A stretch of 64,000 nucleotides of DNA from Bifidobacterium catenulatum PV20-2 (GTDB taxonomy: Bacteria > Actinomycetota > Actinomycetes > Actinomycetales > Bifidobacteriaceae). The position numbers were made by a program, and so were the translations under genes. The notes beneath the pieces were generated by a model. It was not told where the DNA came from, did not search any database, and was given only the letters and a program-made list of their open reading frames with translations. Location: NCBI RefSeq assembly GCF_000800455.1, contig NZ_CP007456.1, forward strand, positions 1,364,001 to 1,428,000, in the 5' to 3' direction. This document shows positions 39,158 to 48,650 of this stretch, one piece after another. Numbering within the stretch: position 1 is the stretch's first letter; every line of letters starts with the position of its first letter.

Positions 39158-42100
39158 TCAGTTGTTCAACGACCTCAGGAACTGCATCTGCACCACATCG
39201 GCACCGTCGCGCTCCTCATCATCCATCCTTGAAGCGGCAACCGAAAGCGTACGTGCCGGCACGAACATGCCCTCGTCCACGCAGACTCGCGCGGCCTTGC
39301 GTACCAAGGATGCAACCTGTGTGTTGGGCCATACCGGCAGTCCAGCCTGCGTAAGCACATGCATGGCTTCCGACACATTGGTAGGCACCGGAATGCACTG
39401 CGACTGCGCGCGTCCGATCAATTCCTGAAGCTCACCTTCCAACATGGCGATTCGCCCGGGGGCAATCTCCTCGCTCATGATGTACGCGGCGGCCGCGATA
39501 TCGAAGTGGTCGCACATCCATTCCGCATAGGCGAGTCTGTAATAGGCGAATGACGCATCCTCACGGTCAAGCGCGACGTGCAACGCGTTGAGGCAAGCCG
39601 CTCTGGCCGGATCCCAATCCTCGGCGCGCGCCAGTTGAACCGCCAACTTGAGATGGGAAAGCGGATAGGCCGGCGCGTATCGCACCATCGCGTTGAGATG
39701 CGGCAGCGCGGCCTTGACGCCTTTGACCTGTGCGAGCACGTCGGCTAGTTCCATATGCGCATAGAACAGGTTGTCAGGGATAAGCACGGTACGTTCGCCT
39801 TCCGTGGCAAACATACGGTTATAGATGACACGTTCCGCATACGAGTTGAAATACCGTGGCACGCCCGGATTCGAAGCGAACAGCTGATCCATTCGTCCCA
39901 GCGCTGCTTCGACCAATTCCACGCTCTGATCGACCTGCCCGGAAAACAGCAGGTCCCTCGCCTTGATGCGTTCCGCATCGAGCTCGCCGGCCACGCGGAA
40001 CGAGAAATCCGGCGTGTCCTTGCCATCGATAAGAGCGCTTGTCACTTGCGGAGCCAAGGCCGTTAACTCAGGGTCGGCGATGGCGTTGATGATGTCCATG
40101 GCCTGCTTCGCTTTGGCTACCGACTCCAGAAGGGGATCCTGCGCGATCCTATGGAATTCACCAACCGCGCGCTGCAGCAGGTCCACACGCTGGATGGACA
40201 GCCCCGACATGTCGCGGCAGCCGAACAGTTGCGCCGTATCATGGTCGAATGTAACATCGGAAAGCTCGGGCTCCTCTTGGCTTCCCGCCGGAGAGAAACG
40301 GCTGTCACGCAGGTTGAGCGCGGCATCCACCGGCTTCAACGCTCCAAGACCATCCACATCCATTTCCGCATCGAACATGCGGTACGTGCCTGTCGGATCA
40401 GACAGTCCGCACTCACCCAACCGTTCCATGAACTCGCTTCTGGTAAAGGTGACCGTCACCAGATTGCGCACGGTCGGATTCTTGCGAAGCTGGCTCAACG
40501 GATCGTCATCATCCCCGTCGAAATCGTTATAGCCGATCAGACCAGCATCAAGACCATCATGCGTGAGATGCTCGGAATCGCTCTCCTCGCCGGTGGACTC
40601 GTTTGCGGCTTCGTCAGGAACCGCAAACGTCATCTCGTCGAAGTCGATATCCTTCATCAGAGCCTCGAACTGGCTGTTCAGCGAATCGTCCGCATCTTCA
40701 CCGTCACCGCCATCGGCACCCAAGTCAGCGGTTTTCGGCGTCACCGGCCGAGACGGATCCCCATGGAAATCGCCGTCCTTTGGATCGGCTTTGGATCCGG
40801 AAACGCCCATATCTCCGGTACGGATTCGTTCGAATGCGGTCAACGCCTCGCTCATCAGCTCGCTGATGGCGGAATCCTGCTCGGCCACGGCCTCTTCCAA
40901 ACCAATCGAATCGATATGCATCGATACGCGCTGGATGCCTGGATCAGCACCGAAACTCAACGCGGCCATCATCAGTCCGACACGTAGATTGTAGTCCGCG
41001 CTCATGCGAGCGCGTTCGGCGTCCGTCATGTCCACCCATGCATGGCGTGTCGCATCGTATCTGGTGGACGGCATCATGGAAACACCTGCGGAAGTGAATC
41101 CGATCGCCATATTGCCGTCCTTGAGGCTGCATCGGAAATCCACGTCGAAACGGTATGGAAGACGCATGCTGCGCAGCAGCCGGGACATTGTCTGGCGGTA
41201 CACCCATTCCGAACCGCCTTCGCCGCCTAAGGCGACGCCGTCCGTGCCACCCTTCGTGTTTTCGGCGATGGAACGTCTGGTTTCCGAGGCGATGTCCACC
41301 AGACGCATGACGGCCTGCACGCCATCATCCTGTTGGGAGTCGAGGATTGCACCGAATTCGTCATCCGGTTTCAATGCGATCAACGCCGGATTTTCCAGCA
41401 GCGCCATGTCGATCTGCGCCGCTTCGGCTCGTGTCACGGTGTCTTCCGTGGGGAGTCTGCCGATACGGGCGTTGCGTTCCAACCATGAGCTGACTGCGGC
41501 GAAACGGTTGAGATTGCCTTCGATGTTCAACGCACGCAACGATGCCGAGAATGGCAATGTGGAATCCCATGCGAAGAAGTAGCAGCCGGAGTAGCTGGAC
41601 GTGTACAGATGCAGCGGTTCCGCACCATGCACGGCCTCAAGGCCTTGGTCTTTGTCGAGCGCGCCGGCCTCGCGCATGAGGTCGGCGAAATAGTCCTCGA
41701 GTCCGGAGGCGCGCATGCCGTGCGAGCGGGCACTCATCGTGTCTCTGATGGATCGGCGGATCGCGCCCATCGGCGCTTCTCTGTTGAGCCTGCGGAAGAT
41801 GTTGCCCGTGCCGAATCCTACGAGTAGTCCGTTCATTTGCGGCAGCATGTAGGCCGCGAAGAACGCGATGGCGATGGCGTCGCGATATTCCAGGTCGAAT
41901 CGCATGGCTTCCGGCAGGTTGGCGCGCATCTGTTCAAGCGTGTAGCGGTTGCCGACTTTGAGCCAGGATGCTAGCCACATCATGCGTCCTTCGGGCATGC
42001 GCCCTACGACACCGCCTTGTGATGCGCGCACCATTTTTGGCGTGCCGTTCGCGGAATGCCCGAATCGTGGGCCATCCGGCAAAGTGAGGGTCTCCTCCTT

Positions 42101-42478
42101 GACGAAGATGAAGCGTGGGTCCAGTTCCTGCATGTCCATTTCGGGATCAGTGCCCGCGAAGACGCGTGCTTTGCTGTCGGCGAGCGCGATTTGTGCGAAG
42201 TGGTTGGTGTCGGTGAATAGGCCAATGGAGAAGGCTTTGCCTTGGGTTTGCGGTAGTTGCGCCCAGCCGAGTTGGAGTGTGTTTGGTACGCCTTCGAAGC
42301 CTTTGATGATGTGTCGTTTGATGAGTGGGTTGAGTTTGATGGCGTTGCGGGTGAGTTCGTCGATGATGTCGTCTGGTGTGTCGAGGGCTTTGCCGAAGGG
42401 GTTGGTGTCGGTGGCGTTGTGGGGGTGTTTGTTGTGGTTGATGAGTTGTCGTACCCCTTGCATGGCGTGGTTGAGCAT
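39158..42478 (-). CDS. Large orphan protein with C-terminal TPR-like repeats
   Basis: A 1106-residue protein I do not recognise. Residues 1-480 are globular mixed alpha/beta with no P-loop, signal peptide or clear membrane helix. A highly acidic linker (about 505-610) contains runs such as GYNDFDGDDDDP. Residues about 720-1080 are helical with TPR-like periodicity (for example around NLFYAHMELADVLAQVKGVK). ATG 42478 has AAGGACGG upstream. It is divergent from the membrane protein at 42536. The first 300 codons use A/C-ending codons heavily, giving a G/T-rich plus strand. Confidence 0.7.
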   Translation of the reverse strand: MLNHAMQGVRQLINHNKHPHNATDTNPFGKALDTPDDIIDELTRNAIKLNPLIKRHIIKGFEGVPNTLQLGWAQLPQTQGKAFSIGLFTDTNHFAQIALADSKARVFAGTDPEMDMQELDPRFIFVKEETLTLPDGPRFGHSANGTPKMVRASQGGVVGRMPEGRMMWLASWLKVGNRYTLEQMRANLPEAMRFDLEYRDAIAIAFFAAYMLPQMNGLLVGFGTGNIFRRLNREAPMGAIRRSIRDTMSARSHGMRASGLEDYFADLMREAGALDKDQGLEAVHGAEPLHLYTSSYSGCYFFAWDSTLPFSASLRALNIEGNLNRFAAVSSWLERNARIGRLPTEDTVTRAEAAQIDMALLENPALIALKPDDEFGAILDSQQDDGVQAVMRLVDIASETRRSIAENTKGGTDGVALGGEGGSEWVYRQTMSRLLRSMRLPYRFDVDFRCSLKDGNMAIGFTSAGVSMMPSTRYDATRHAWVDMTDAERARMSADYNLRVGLMMAALSFGADPGIQRVSMHIDSIGLEEAVAEQDSAISELMSEALTAFERIRTGDMGVSGSKADPKDGDFHGDPSRPVTPKTADLGADGGDGEDADDSLNSQFEALMKDIDFDEMTFAVPDEAANESTGEESDSEHLTHDGLDAGLIGYNDFDGDDDDPLSQLRKNPTVRNLVTVTFTRSEFMERLGECGLSDPTGTYRMFDAEMDVDGLGALKPVDAALNLRDSRFSPAGSQEEPELSDVTFDHDTAQLFGCRDMSGLSIQRVDLLQRAVGEFHRIAQDPLLESVAKAKQAMDIINAIADPELTALAPQVTSALIDGKDTPDFSFRVAGELDAERIKARDLLFSGQVDQSVELVEAALGRMDQLFASNPGVPRYFNSYAERVIYNRMFATEGERTVLIPDNLFYAHMELADVLAQVKGVKAALPHLNAMVRYAPAYPLSHLKLAVQLARAEDWDPARAACLNALHVALDREDASFAYYRLAYAEWMCDHFDIAAAAYIMSEEIAPGRIAMLEGELQELIGRAQSQCIPVPTNVSEAMHVLTQAGLPVWPNTQVASLVRKAARVCVDEGMFVPARTLSVAASRMDDEERDGADVVQMQFLRSLNN

Positions 42479-42535
42479 GGTCCGTCCTTGGTGTGGATGG
42501 TGTGCTGATGACGATGCTGGTGTGAGGTGTGACAT

Positions 42536-44776
42536 GTGGGCTATTCTTTCAATTCAATGCGACATGCAGCCTTTAGAATAATATTTGTGAGTTTGTCGAA
42601 ACAGCGTTTTCAGGCGCGTCATTGTGTGCGCGCAGCTATTGTAGCCGCTTTTGTTGTGGTGGTGTTGGTTGAGTGCGTGTTGTGTAATGTGCCTTTTTTC
42701 CGATCGTTGGCGGCGTCGGGTGATTCGGCGGCTGCGTATAACACGTTGGGGCCGGGGCTTGAGCGTCGTGATGATGGGTTGTTGGAGGTTACTGATCCGA
42801 CGCAGGCGTATTTGCAGGTGTTGGCGGATGGTTCGTCGGATTATGTGCGTGTTGTTCCTGTGTCTGATGAGGTGTTGCAGGGGGCTGAGCAGCAGGGTGA
42901 GCGCGTGGTGCGTACGGTGCGCGTGCGTCCTGATGCTGATCGTAGGGCGTGCGAGCTTACTTCAGTGTCGTTGGATTCGTCTCGTTCGTTATATGTAAGG
43001 GCTGCGGCTGGTCGTACGGTGCGTGTGCAGGTGGTGGAGCCGAAGGGGTCTTTGATTCCGTTTGAGGCAGTGCGTGCGAATGTGCGTGTGCCTTTTTCGG
43101 TGAGTCCGCTGCGCGTGGCGTTGTTGGTGTTGGCGATGGTGTTGGTGGCGTTGTGGCGCCCTGGTTCGCGTTTGTGGAAGGTGCCGTTGGATACGTCGAG
43201 TGCGCGTCAGCGCGTGGCGTTGGGTGTGTTGCTGGCGGTTCCGGGAGTGGTGACCGCAGCGGTGGTGGTGTGGCAGTTGGTGTCTGCCGTGCCATTGAGC
43301 TTTCATACGGACGGCATGTATACGTATGATTACGATCAGTATGATCATGTGGCTCGGGCGTTGCTTGATGGTCATGCGTGGCTTGATTTGGATGTGCCCC
43401 AGGGGCTGCGTGATGCGGATAATCCGTATGACGTGGCAACCCGGCAGCAGTTGCTTGCCGATGGCGTAAGTCCTGTGTATTGGGATTATGCGTTTTTCAA
43501 TGGGCGTTGGTATTCATATTTTGGTGTGGTGCCGGCGTTGCTGTTGTTTGTGCCGTATCGTGCGGTGACGTCATTGTGGGTTGACGGTGGTCTGATGATG
43601 CCGTCGGGCGCTGCGGTGCCGTTGCTGATGTTTGGTTTTTTGGTGTTCACGTGCCTGTTGACGATTCGTGTAATCAAGCGTGTGCGTCCGCATGTTTCGG
43701 TGGCTGCGGTCAGCATGTTGTGCGTGTTTGTGTTGTTGGCGTCGAACGCTTCGTATTTGTGGTATCGGACGAATTTCTATTCGGTGCCGATCGCAGCGTC
43801 TTTGTTGTTGAGCACGTTGGGCTTGTGGCTGTGGTTGGGGGCCGAACGTCCGTCCACGACCGACGCTGGCGAGGATGGCAAGGCGAATGCGGCCGGATCG
43901 TTGTCGCTGCCTCATTTGGCTGCCGGTTCGGTGTGCATTGCCGCGAATGTGGGTTGTCGTCCGTCGTTTGTGGTGGTGGCGTTCGCCGCGTTCCCTTTGT
44001 TCTGGCCGCAGATTCGTGCGATTGCCAAAAAGTTGCGTGATGGCGCGTTCACTTCTGGCGCGCATGGGCACACCTGCGCCATGTTGCACGCGTTGCGTGC
44101 GCCTTTGGCCGTGCTGGTGCCCGCTTTGGTTGTGGTGGTGCCGTTGTTCGTCTATAACATGGTGCGTTTCTCCTCGCCATTCGATTTCGGTTCGTCGTAT
44201 CAGCTGACAGTCACAGATATGACGAGCTACCATCAATCATGGTCGAATTTCATTTGGACGGTCGCATACTATCTGTTTTTGCCGTTGCGTTGGACGAATA
44301 TGTTCCCGTTCCTTGCCGTCGACCCCTCCCCGTTGAAGGATTGGGGGTTCACGGAGGCGATGCCTGGAGGCCTGTTCGTCATGGCGCCTCTCGCATTGGC
44401 TTCGCTGGCATGTCCATTCCTGCGCCAACATATGCGCGCTCGTGATCATGCCGGTATGTGGCGCACGCTGACGACGTTCCTGCTGTTGGGTTTGCTGATT
44501 GTGGCGCTTGACGCGCGGCTGGGTGGTCTTGGGTGGCGTTACATCGCCGATTTCGGTTGGCTGTTCGCATTGGCTTCGTTGCCTCTGCTGCTCATTGCGT
44601 TGGATTGCGACCGTCCGCAGCTGTGCTGGCTGTTGCGTATCCTAGTGTTGGCGCTGCTGCTGTTCATGTTGGCGGTGACGGTATTGTCGTTGCTCCTATA
44701 TGGTCGCGACGACGAGCTGATACGCAATAATCCCGGTTTGTTCCATGACGTGCAGTCGTGGTTCACCCTGATATGA
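42536..44776 (+). CDS. Polytopic membrane protein, GT-C-like
   Basis: A membrane protein of up to 746 residues with about 11-12 hydrophobic helices. The first helix (about 33-52) is followed by a ~125-residue extracytoplasmic domain. After three helices comes YDQYDHVARALLDGHAWLDL, an acidic loop like the catalytic first loop of GT-C glycosyltransferases and mannosyltransferases. The family is not firmly identified. Starts at 42536 (GTG), 42557 (ATG) or 42587 (GTG) are possible; none has a good ribosome-binding site. Codon use favours GTG, TTG and CGT strongly in the first two thirds. Confidence 0.65.
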   Translation: MGYSFNSMRHAAFRIIFVSLSKQRFQARHCVRAAIVAAFVVVVLVECVLCNVPFFRSLAASGDSAAAYNTLGPGLERRDDGLLEVTDPTQAYLQVLADGSSDYVRVVPVSDEVLQGAEQQGERVVRTVRVRPDADRRACELTSVSLDSSRSLYVRAAAGRTVRVQVVEPKGSLIPFEAVRANVRVPFSVSPLRVALLVLAMVLVALWRPGSRLWKVPLDTSSARQRVALGVLLAVPGVVTAAVVVWQLVSAVPLSFHTDGMYTYDYDQYDHVARALLDGHAWLDLDVPQGLRDADNPYDVATRQQLLADGVSPVYWDYAFFNGRWYSYFGVVPALLLFVPYRAVTSLWVDGGLMMPSGAAVPLLMFGFLVFTCLLTIRVIKRVRPHVSVAAVSMLCVFVLLASNASYLWYRTNFYSVPIAASLLLSTLGLWLWLGAERPSTTDAGEDGKANAAGSLSLPHLAAGSVCIAANVGCRPSFVVVAFAAFPLFWPQIRAIAKKLRDGAFTSGAHGHTCAMLHALRAPLAVLVPALVVVVPLFVYNMVRFSSPFDFGSSYQLTVTDMTSYHQSWSNFIWTVAYYLFLPLRWTNMFPFLAVDPSPLKDWGFTEAMPGGLFVMAPLALASLACPFLRQHMRARDHAGMWRTLTTFLLLGLLIVALDARLGGLGWRYIADFGWLFALASLPLLLIALDCDRPQLCWLLRILVLALLLFMLAVTVLSLLLYGRDDELIRNNPGLFHDVQSWFTLI

Positions 44777-44814
44777 GGCACGGCGTTTTCAGGGTTATTT
44801 CAGGGTTCTATTAC

Positions 44815-45345
44815 GACATGATTACGCGATGGACGCCAATGGAGACATCGTGCTGTTGGCCACCGAGATGAACCGCGACGACAATGCCGTGCAAGATCAG
44901 GTCATCAAGCTCAGCACATCCACCGGTAGTGTGACCCGCTTGGTGGATTTCGGCGAACTGTTCGCCGACTATAAGGCCTTCACCACGCATGCGGGAACCG
45001 ACGAGTCGGATTCGAGCTCCCAGAATCGTTGGGATTGGCTGCACTGCAACACCATCCAACTGTTAGATGATGGTTCCGCGTTGTTCTCCGCACGCGAAAC
45101 ATCCACCATCATCAAAGTGGATGATCTGGAATCAGATCCGACGCTCGACTATATGCTCGGTGAGCCGTCCGTGTGGTCAGGCACCGATGAGGCCAGCAGC
45201 TTCCTGACGAAAGACGGAGATTTTTCCGATACCGGCGGACAGCATTCCATCACATACGTCGCCGATGATTCGCTGCCTGACGGCCAGTATTACCTGTACA
45301 TGTTCGATAACAATTTCGGCACTTCGCTGACGCGTAAGCATTCGC
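44815..45345 (+). pseudogene. Arylsulfotransferase (ASST) remnant
   Basis: The frame reads HDYAMDANGDIVLLATE, then WDWLHCNTIQLLDDG, IIKVDD...LDYMLGEPSVW and GGQHSITYV...FDNN, in the order seen in aryl-sulfate sulfotransferase (ASST) beta-propeller proteins, where H-D, D-W-x-H-x-N and G-Q-H motifs are conserved. The N-terminal third with the signal peptide is missing, and after about 45345 the frame runs on into unrelated sequence. It is truncated at both ends. The upstream membrane gene ends 38 bases earlier. Confidence 0.72.
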
Positions 45346-45444
45346 GAATCTTGATGGGGCTGGAATCTGAACTCCTTGTGGGGGTTTGGGTTTCCGGCCT
45401 CGTTTCGTATGCGGCAGGTTCGGCGCGCCCGTACAATGGGCAGC

Positions 45445-46245
45445 ATGGGTTTTTTCGATTCGTTGTTTTCATCCAAGCGTCCCGAAGGGGCGCGTGATGT
45501 CACGTTCACGCTTGACCAGGCCGGCCACACGTATGAGGATGGCAATGTCGGCTTGAAGCCGACGTCGTTGACGATCACTCCGGAAAGCAAGCGTGTGGCC
45601 GTAATCGGGTTGAATGGTTCCGGTAAGACCACGTTGTTGCAGTTGTTGGATGGCGCGTTGGCCGCGACGTCCGGCTCAGTGCGCATCGACGCAGATGGCG
45701 TTGCATACGATCCGTCGGTGAAGCGTGATCTGAAACGTATCGAATCGATAATCGGTCGTGTTCGCCGCGAGGAGATTCCGAATAGTTATTACAAGGCGGA
45801 TTCCATCCGTGAGGCGATTGATGAGCCGTTGAAGAAGCATAAGGTGCCGGAAAGCGAACGCCAGGCGATTATCGGCAATCTGTTCGCGCATTTCGATTTG
45901 ACTGCGGTCGCGCGCGAGCCTGCTTCCGCATTGGATAGCGAGAAGCGCCATCTGCTGGCGATTGCTTCCGCATTGAGCTTCTCTCCCGCAGCGATCGTTG
46001 CCGACGAGCCGACCAAGGGTTTGGATGAGGTGGCGTCCGCGCATGTGGCGAGGGCCTTGTTCAGTTACGACAAGCAAGTGGTGTTCGCCACGCATGACAC
46101 GGAACTGATCACACGCGCGGAATATGCGATCGACCGCACACTGGTGGTCGACGACCATCAGGTGGTGTTCGACGGTGGCCCACATGAGGCCGTCGCCTTT
46201 TACACAGATCTAATCCGAGCCAAATACGAGGCCGCCAAAGCCTGA
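45445..46245 (+). CDS. ABC ATPase with degenerate signature
   Basis: A 266-residue single ABC ATPase domain resembling ECF/cobalt-type ATPases. Walker A GLNGSGKTT is at about residue 52, Walker B is AAIVADEPTKGLDE at about 187 and the H-loop is FATHDTEL. In place of the LSGGQ signature it has SALDSEKRHLLAIAS, and the residues between Walker A and signature are unusual. No permease is adjacent, so its partner membrane protein is unknown. ATG 45445 is chosen over one nine bases upstream on homology of the N-terminus only. Confidence 0.75.
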   Translation: MGFFDSLFSSKRPEGARDVTFTLDQAGHTYEDGNVGLKPTSLTITPESKRVAVIGLNGSGKTTLLQLLDGALAATSGSVRIDADGVAYDPSVKRDLKRIESIIGRVRREEIPNSYYKADSIREAIDEPLKKHKVPESERQAIIGNLFAHFDLTAVAREPASALDSEKRHLLAIASALSFSPAAIVADEPTKGLDEVASAHVARALFSYDKQVVFATHDTELITRAEYAIDRTLVVDDHQVVFDGGPHEAVAFYTDLIRAKYEAAKA

Positions 46246-46316
46246 TTCATATTCCGATCGATTCGTATTGGCGTCGCTGTACCGTCATTGGCGTTAATTG
46301 CGGCACAGGGCACGAT

Positions 46317-47492
46317 TCAAGCGATCATTGTGTTGACGGTGTCAAGCACGACTTGCACATTATGCCGGAATTCGTCAGATTCCGGCAGCAGCGAAATCGC
46401 AAGATAGCCGTTCGACGTCATATCAAAGAAGTAGCCGGGTTGGCCTGAAATTCCATGGCGTTCGATCATGTCCAACACCAGCTCGTTCTCGTCAAGTACG
46501 CTCGGCACGCGCAACAGCACGTTCCATCCACCCTCAGCACGCAATACGCTGACCATGCCGTTTTCGTCGGCGTCCAGCATGGCATGCAATGCGGTGAGAT
46601 TAGCTTGCACGCGGTTTTTTACGCGCGTAGTCTGCGCTGGAGCCGCCTGCAGCATGAGGGGGATCTGTTTGGCGATGATTTCGCTCATCGGCAGATAGTC
46701 GTCGGCGATCACGTCGAGCCTGTGCCTGGCTTCTTCCACCTCTCCTGCCGGGCCGGATACTTGGATCCAACCGACTTTGGCGTGCGGCGCGGCCAACGTT
46801 TTCGAAAACCCGTCCAACGCGAAGGTCAATGCACCCTTCTCTCCCGCAAGACGCGCATTGCCTTCGAATGGTTCCAGATCGTAGTCGTAGAACACCTCGT
46901 CGGCGATGATGGCCACCTCATGGTCGTGGCAAAGCCGCACGATGGCTTCACGTTCCGACGGTTTGACATATGAACCAGTCGGATTATTGGGGTTAATGAG
47001 CACCAGTGCGCGGATGCGTTCGCCTTCTTCACTTTCAAGTGCTTCGCGTAGTTCGGCCACATCGATGTACCAGGATCCGTCGAATCGCTGCTGGTATTCG
47101 ATCATATCAATGCATTCGAGACGTGCGATCGATTCGATGAGCGGATAGCCGGGTTTCGGTGCGAGCACGGCATCGCCGGTGTCGCACAGGAGTTTGATCA
47201 GCCACGAGTACGCTTCGGACGTTGAGCTCAGTATGTACAGGTCTTCGACGGCAACATCATTGCCTTGCCCTTGAAGGAATGCGGCCAGCGCTTCGCGTGC
47301 ATACCGTTGGCCGCGTGGCTCAGCGCCATATATGTCTGGCAGAAGTTCCGGCGCGAGCGCATGCTTGGTTGGATTGGAGTCGTTGAGTTTGCCAAGCGTG
47401 ATGCCATTTGTTTTGGCTTCCGCTTCCGCTTTGGCGATGGGATTGGGCTCGCTGATATCGACTCTGGAGGAAAAACGCATGGTCTCCACCAT
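46317..47492 (-). CDS. Class I/II PLP aminotransferase
   Basis: A 391-residue fold-type I aminotransferase. Family signs are NPNNPTGSYV (about residue 165), the cofactor-aspartate region IIADEVFYDYD and the PLP lysine in LDGFSKTLAAPHAKVGW (about 226). The C-terminal arginine that binds the alpha-carboxylate is expected near residue 370. It is likely an alanine- or aromatic-type transaminase, but specificity cannot be read. The start could also be the ATG at 47480. Confidence 0.85.
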   Translation of the reverse strand: MVETMRFSSRVDISEPNPIAKAEAEAKTNGITLGKLNDSNPTKHALAPELLPDIYGAEPRGQRYAREALAAFLQGQGNDVAVEDLYILSSTSEAYSWLIKLLCDTGDAVLAPKPGYPLIESIARLECIDMIEYQQRFDGSWYIDVAELREALESEEGERIRALVLINPNNPTGSYVKPSEREAIVRLCHDHEVAIIADEVFYDYDLEPFEGNARLAGEKGALTFALDGFSKTLAAPHAKVGWIQVSGPAGEVEEARHRLDVIADDYLPMSEIIAKQIPLMLQAAPAQTTRVKNRVQANLTALHAMLDADENGMVSVLRAEGGWNVLLRVPSVLDENELVLDMIERHGISGQPGYFFDMTSNGYLAISLLPESDEFRHNVQVVLDTVNTMIA

Positions 47493-47561
47493 ACTCCTTG
47501 GGTTGCGCAAGTTGCTGCGTCAATCAAGATGGCATGCCTTCGCTTCACAAATGTTGACGGA

Positions 47562-47607
47562 ATAAGCGAGAGCCGTCCGACGATGAAATCGGACGGCTCT
47601 CGCTTAT
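47562..47607 (-). terminator. Terminator of ppgK
   Basis: A perfect 19-bp stem ATAAGCGAGAGCCGTCCGA with an eight-base loop, 32 bases after the ppgK stop and before the aminotransferase gene on the same strand. A long T-run is lacking, but the stem is very stable. Confidence 0.8.
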
Positions 47608-47639
47608 ACGAAGGTTGGGAACCTTAATGGTTCACGGCA

Positions 47640-48407
47640 TCACTTCTGCTTGGTGCTTGCGTAGTACGCGGCACCGATGATGCCAGCCTCATTGTGCAAC
47701 TTAGCTGCGACGATCGGGGTCTTAATGTCGATGTACGGCAGGAACTTCTCAGACACACGAGACACGCCGCCGCCGACGACGAACAGCTGCGGATCCAAGT
47801 AGAACTCCACCAGGGAATAGTACTTGGTCAGTCGCTTGGCCCACTTCTTGTAGCCCATATCAAGCTTCTCACGGATGGAGGATGCCGCGTACTTTTCGGC
47901 GTCGCCCTTGCCCTTGAGCAGTTCCAGGTGGCCAAGCTCGGTGTTCGGGATGAGTTCGCCGTTGAAGATCAGCGCCGTGCCGATACCGGTACCCAGCGTG
48001 GTTGCCACGACCAGACCATCCTGACCCTTGGCCGCGCCGAACTGCTGTTCTGCAAGGCCTGCCGCGTCAGCGTCGTTCACCACGGTGACGGGGCGTCCGC
48101 AAGCTTCGGAGAACACTTCGGTGACGTCCACGCCGACCCAGGACTGGTCCAGGTTGGCCATGTAGCCGAGCTTCTCGCCCACGTGGATCGGCGCTGGGAA
48201 AGCGATGCCGACCGGAGCGGATTCGGGAACCTCGAAATGCTCGAGCTGCTGGCGAACGATTTCACCAACGGCCTTCGGAGTGGAAACTTCCGGAGTAAGG
48301 ATCTTCAGACGCGGTTCGGCAAACTCGCCCTTTTCGAGGTTAACCGGGGCTGCCTTAATGCCGGAGCCGCCAATGTCAACGCCAAACGCCTGTGCAGTTT
48401 CAATCAT
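47640..48407 (-). CDS. ppgK: Polyphosphate glucokinase
   Basis: A 255-residue ROK-family kinase that phosphorylates glucose with polyphosphate or ATP, typical of actinobacteria. The phosphate-binding loop is FGVDIGGSGIKAAPV (about residues 8-22), the catalytic aspartate region VVNDADAAGLAEQ (about 110) and TTLGTGIGTALIF (about 138). GGAGAGGTCGAAG stands before ATG. It has its own strong terminator and probably its own promoter in the 243-base gap upstream. Confidence 0.93.
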   Translation of the reverse strand: MIETAQAFGVDIGGSGIKAAPVNLEKGEFAEPRLKILTPEVSTPKAVGEIVRQQLEHFEVPESAPVGIAFPAPIHVGEKLGYMANLDQSWVGVDVTEVFSEACGRPVTVVNDADAAGLAEQQFGAAKGQDGLVVATTLGTGIGTALIFNGELIPNTELGHLELLKGKGDAEKYAASSIREKLDMGYKKWAKRLTKYYSLVEFYLDPQLFVVGGGVSRVSEKFLPYIDIKTPIVAAKLHNEAGIIGAAYYASTKQK

Positions 48408-48650
48408 CTTCGACCTCTCCTATCAAGGTACATAGTGGGTGTTATCGAACCGGTAAGCGCCATAGTAACTCGCCCCATGCCCCAAAACGCGCCGGAAAAG
48501 AATAAATGGTGAATACGATTGCATAATTTTTCGCAATGAAATGATTCATTCTGCAACTTTTTTCTGCAAACGATTCGCCCCACGTCAACTCAGCGTATCG
48601 ACATGGGGCGAATCGTAAGAAGATGACCGTCTGAAAACGGTGCAACCGCA

